64,000 nucleotides of DNA. Source: Dysgonamonadaceae bacterium. Its GTDB lineage: Bacteria > Bacteroidota > Bacteroidia > Bacteroidales > Azobacteroidaceae. The stretch is taken from positions 1 to 64,000 of the forward strand of contig JAITQA010000067.1 in assembly GCA_031289145.1 (NCBI GenBank), in the 5' to 3' direction. The notes below the pieces were generated by a model. The model saw only the letters and a program-made list of their open reading frames with translations, did not search any database and had not been told where the DNA came from. The position numbers were made by a program, and so were the translations under genes. This document shows, piece by piece, positions 62,913 through 64,000 of this stretch (position 1 is the stretch's first letter; every line of letters begins with the position of its first letter).

Positions 62913-63732
62913 CCGATTTAACAGCTAATTCATAAGTCCTGTTTTTCAAGAATTGAGAAAACAACTTTTCATTTTGCATTTTTTGTTGTTCTTTCGGTAA
63001 AATAGGATCTCCAAATATCAAATTTATTACTTTCCCCTTTTTTGTGTCTAACTCATGACACAGACGTATTGTTCGGATGCGCCAATCTATCTTGTCCAAA
63101 AAATTGAAAAACCAAGAATTTTGACCTGATATATAGACGGGGATTATCGGCACGTTGGCTTTCCGGATTAGTTTAATCACTCCTTCCTGCCATTCTCGAT
63201 CCTTTACTTTATTTCCGCCTATATTTTTGGAAACCGCCCCTGCGGGAAAAAAACCCAAAGGATGATTCGACTTCAAATGTGCTAAACATTCTTTCACCCC
63301 GGAAAGGCTCGATTTTCCCGAAGTATCCGGACGATACGGATTGACTCCTATGAAATGATCGGCCATAACGTCAATCAAACCCAACATCCAGTTTACCATT
63401 ACCTTAAAGTCCGGTCTGATCTTGGCCACTTCTCCAATCAGCATGATTCCGTCGATATGTCCATAAGGATGATTGGATACCGTGACGAAAGGCTTTCCTT
63501 CGAATTGCCTGAGTACATCTATATTATGAACGACTCTCGTGATTCCCAGACCATCAATCATGGCATCTTCGATATCGGTTCCGGTCTTATATTTACCGGA
63601 ATCGTACACTCGGTTTACTTTGTCAAAAGCGGCAATTTTCGTGATACACTTAGCCAAAAACGGACCATAAGGTTTTTTAAAAATAGAGGAGGCGTTCTGA
63701 AACACCTCCATATCTATTAATTTTTCCTTCAC
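62896..63732 (-). CDS. Lysophospholipid-type acyltransferase
   Basis: Membrane-associated acyltransferase of the PlsC/LPLAT superfamily, 278 aa. The catalytic block is SNHPYGHIDG near residues 86-95, with the H-x5-D spacing typical of Bacteroidota homologues; PVSGxxxxFFPAGAVSK-like sequence (FFPAGAVSKNIGG near 157-169) is the acceptor-phosphate motif. It would put a fatty acyl chain on a lysolipid or amino-acid lipid. It is encoded 4 bp after the inositol-phosphate synthase gene, suggesting work on inositol or related lipids. Confidence 0.85.
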   Translation of the reverse strand: MKEKLIDMEVFQNASSIFKKPYGPFLAKCITKIAAFDKVNRVYDSGKYKTGTDIEDAMIDGLGITRVVHNIDVLRQFEGKPFVTVSNHPYGHIDGIMLIGEVAKIRPDFKVMVNWMLGLIDVMADHFIGVNPYRPDTSGKSSLSGVKECLAHLKSNHPLGFFPAGAVSKNIGGNKVKDREWQEGVIKLIRKANVPIIPVYISGQNSWFFNFLDKIDWRIRTIRLCHELDTKKGKVINLIFGDPILPKEQQKMQNEKLFSQFLKNRTYELAVKSDEYNA

Positions 63733-63735
63733 TTC

Positions 63736-64000
63736 TCAATCGATGAAATCAATGGTTTCTTCCCCAATTATCTGACGCAAAGTATTTTTCAGTTTAACGT
63801 ACTGGATAAACAAATCGTGTTCCGCAATATGTTCATCATCGTGCATAGGACTCTTGAAATAGAACGACAACCAGGATTGGATGCCACTGAAACCGGCGCG
63901 TTTGGATAAATCGGTAAACAAAACCAAATCCAAGCAAAGCGGAGCTGCCAGAATGGAGTCACGGCAAAGAAAATCTACTTTCAACTGCATCGGATAGCCT
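63736..64000 (-). CDS. Inositol-3-phosphate synthase, C-terminal part
   Basis: Only the last ~88 codons lie in the window; the frame stays open through 64000, reading GYPMQLKVDFLCRDSILAAP before it leaves. This and SGIQSWLSFYFKSPMHDDE...LFIQYVKLKNTLRQ match the C-terminus of Bacteroidota myo-inositol-1-phosphate synthases, which turn glucose 6-phosphate into inositol 3-phosphate (EC 5.5.1.4) for inositol lipids. The Met at 63990 is internal, not the start. The acyltransferase and AraC genes follow in the same direction. Confidence 0.82.
   Translation of the reverse strand, partial: GYPMQLKVDFLCRDSILAAPLCLDLVLFTDLSKRAGFSGIQSWLSFYFKSPMHDDEHIAEHDLFIQYVKLKNTLRQIIGEETIDFID

Overview
The window reads as chromosome of a Bacteroidota member, most likely order Bacteroidales. 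The evidence is a SusC/SusD pair, many TAnnTTTG (-7) promoter boxes instead of sigma70 boxes, Bacteroidales-type neighbourhoods (ftsK-lolA-trxB; thrS-infC-rpmI-rplT), an archaeal-type proS, type IX secretion (T9SS) C-terminal sorting domains, a PID-CTERM-like sorting tail and a myo-inositol-phosphate synthase tail. T9SS-dependent cargo points to the Porphyromonadaceae/Tannerellaceae/Dysgonomonadaceae side rather than Bacteroides proper; I cannot name a species. No tRNA, rRNA, CRISPR array, IS element or prophage module was recognised.

Layout. 1-600: gene-free, with two palindromic MITE-like repeats. 0.6-12 kb: housekeeping genes (SPFH protein, ribbon-helix-helix protein, a gutted SNF2 helicase pseudogene, YigZ, ProS, FtsK, LolA-like, TrxB, a secreted amidase, alkaline phosphatase). 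12-25 kb: a polysaccharide utilisation locus. GH18, a surface lipoprotein, SusD and SusC lie on the minus strand; divergently a ROK kinase, MFS transporter, SIS-domain protein, creatininase-family amidohydrolase and GH9 glycosidase form a plus-strand operon. The enzyme mix suggests uptake of a beta-glucan or an amino-sugar glycan such as chitin/chitosan. 25-29.4 kb: an acyltransferase-3 membrane protein and the thrS-infC-rpmI-rplT operon. 29.4-35.2 kb: three tandem secreted fibre-like proteins built of YadA-head-like 17-residue repeats and a self-cleaving S74 chaperone domain; the middle one also carries a T9SS sorting domain.

35.4-61.9 kb: a large minus-strand surface-glycan locus. In transcription order it begins with a small coiled-coil protein, an HU/LysM membrane protein, a T9SS cargo protein, a PID-CTERM-like small protein, Wza-like and Wzc-like export proteins, an OmpA protein and the initiating sugar-phosphate transferase. 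Then come two FdtA-like ketoisomerases, a carrier-protein module (stand-alone adenylation enzyme, FkbH-like protein, VOC protein, three acyl carrier proteins, a KASIII-like enzyme, two GNAT-like proteins, an SDR), a DegT aminotransferase, glycosyltransferases, a methyltransferase and a Wzy-like polymerase. The most interesting proposal is that this module makes an unusual acyl or aminoacyl group on small carrier proteins and places it on a 3-amino-3,6-dideoxyhexose of the glycan. No Wzx flippase or rmlAB genes are visible.

62-64 kb: an AraC-type regulator, a lysophospholipid-type acyltransferase and the 3' end of an inositol-3-phosphate synthase gene, suggesting inositol lipid metabolism.
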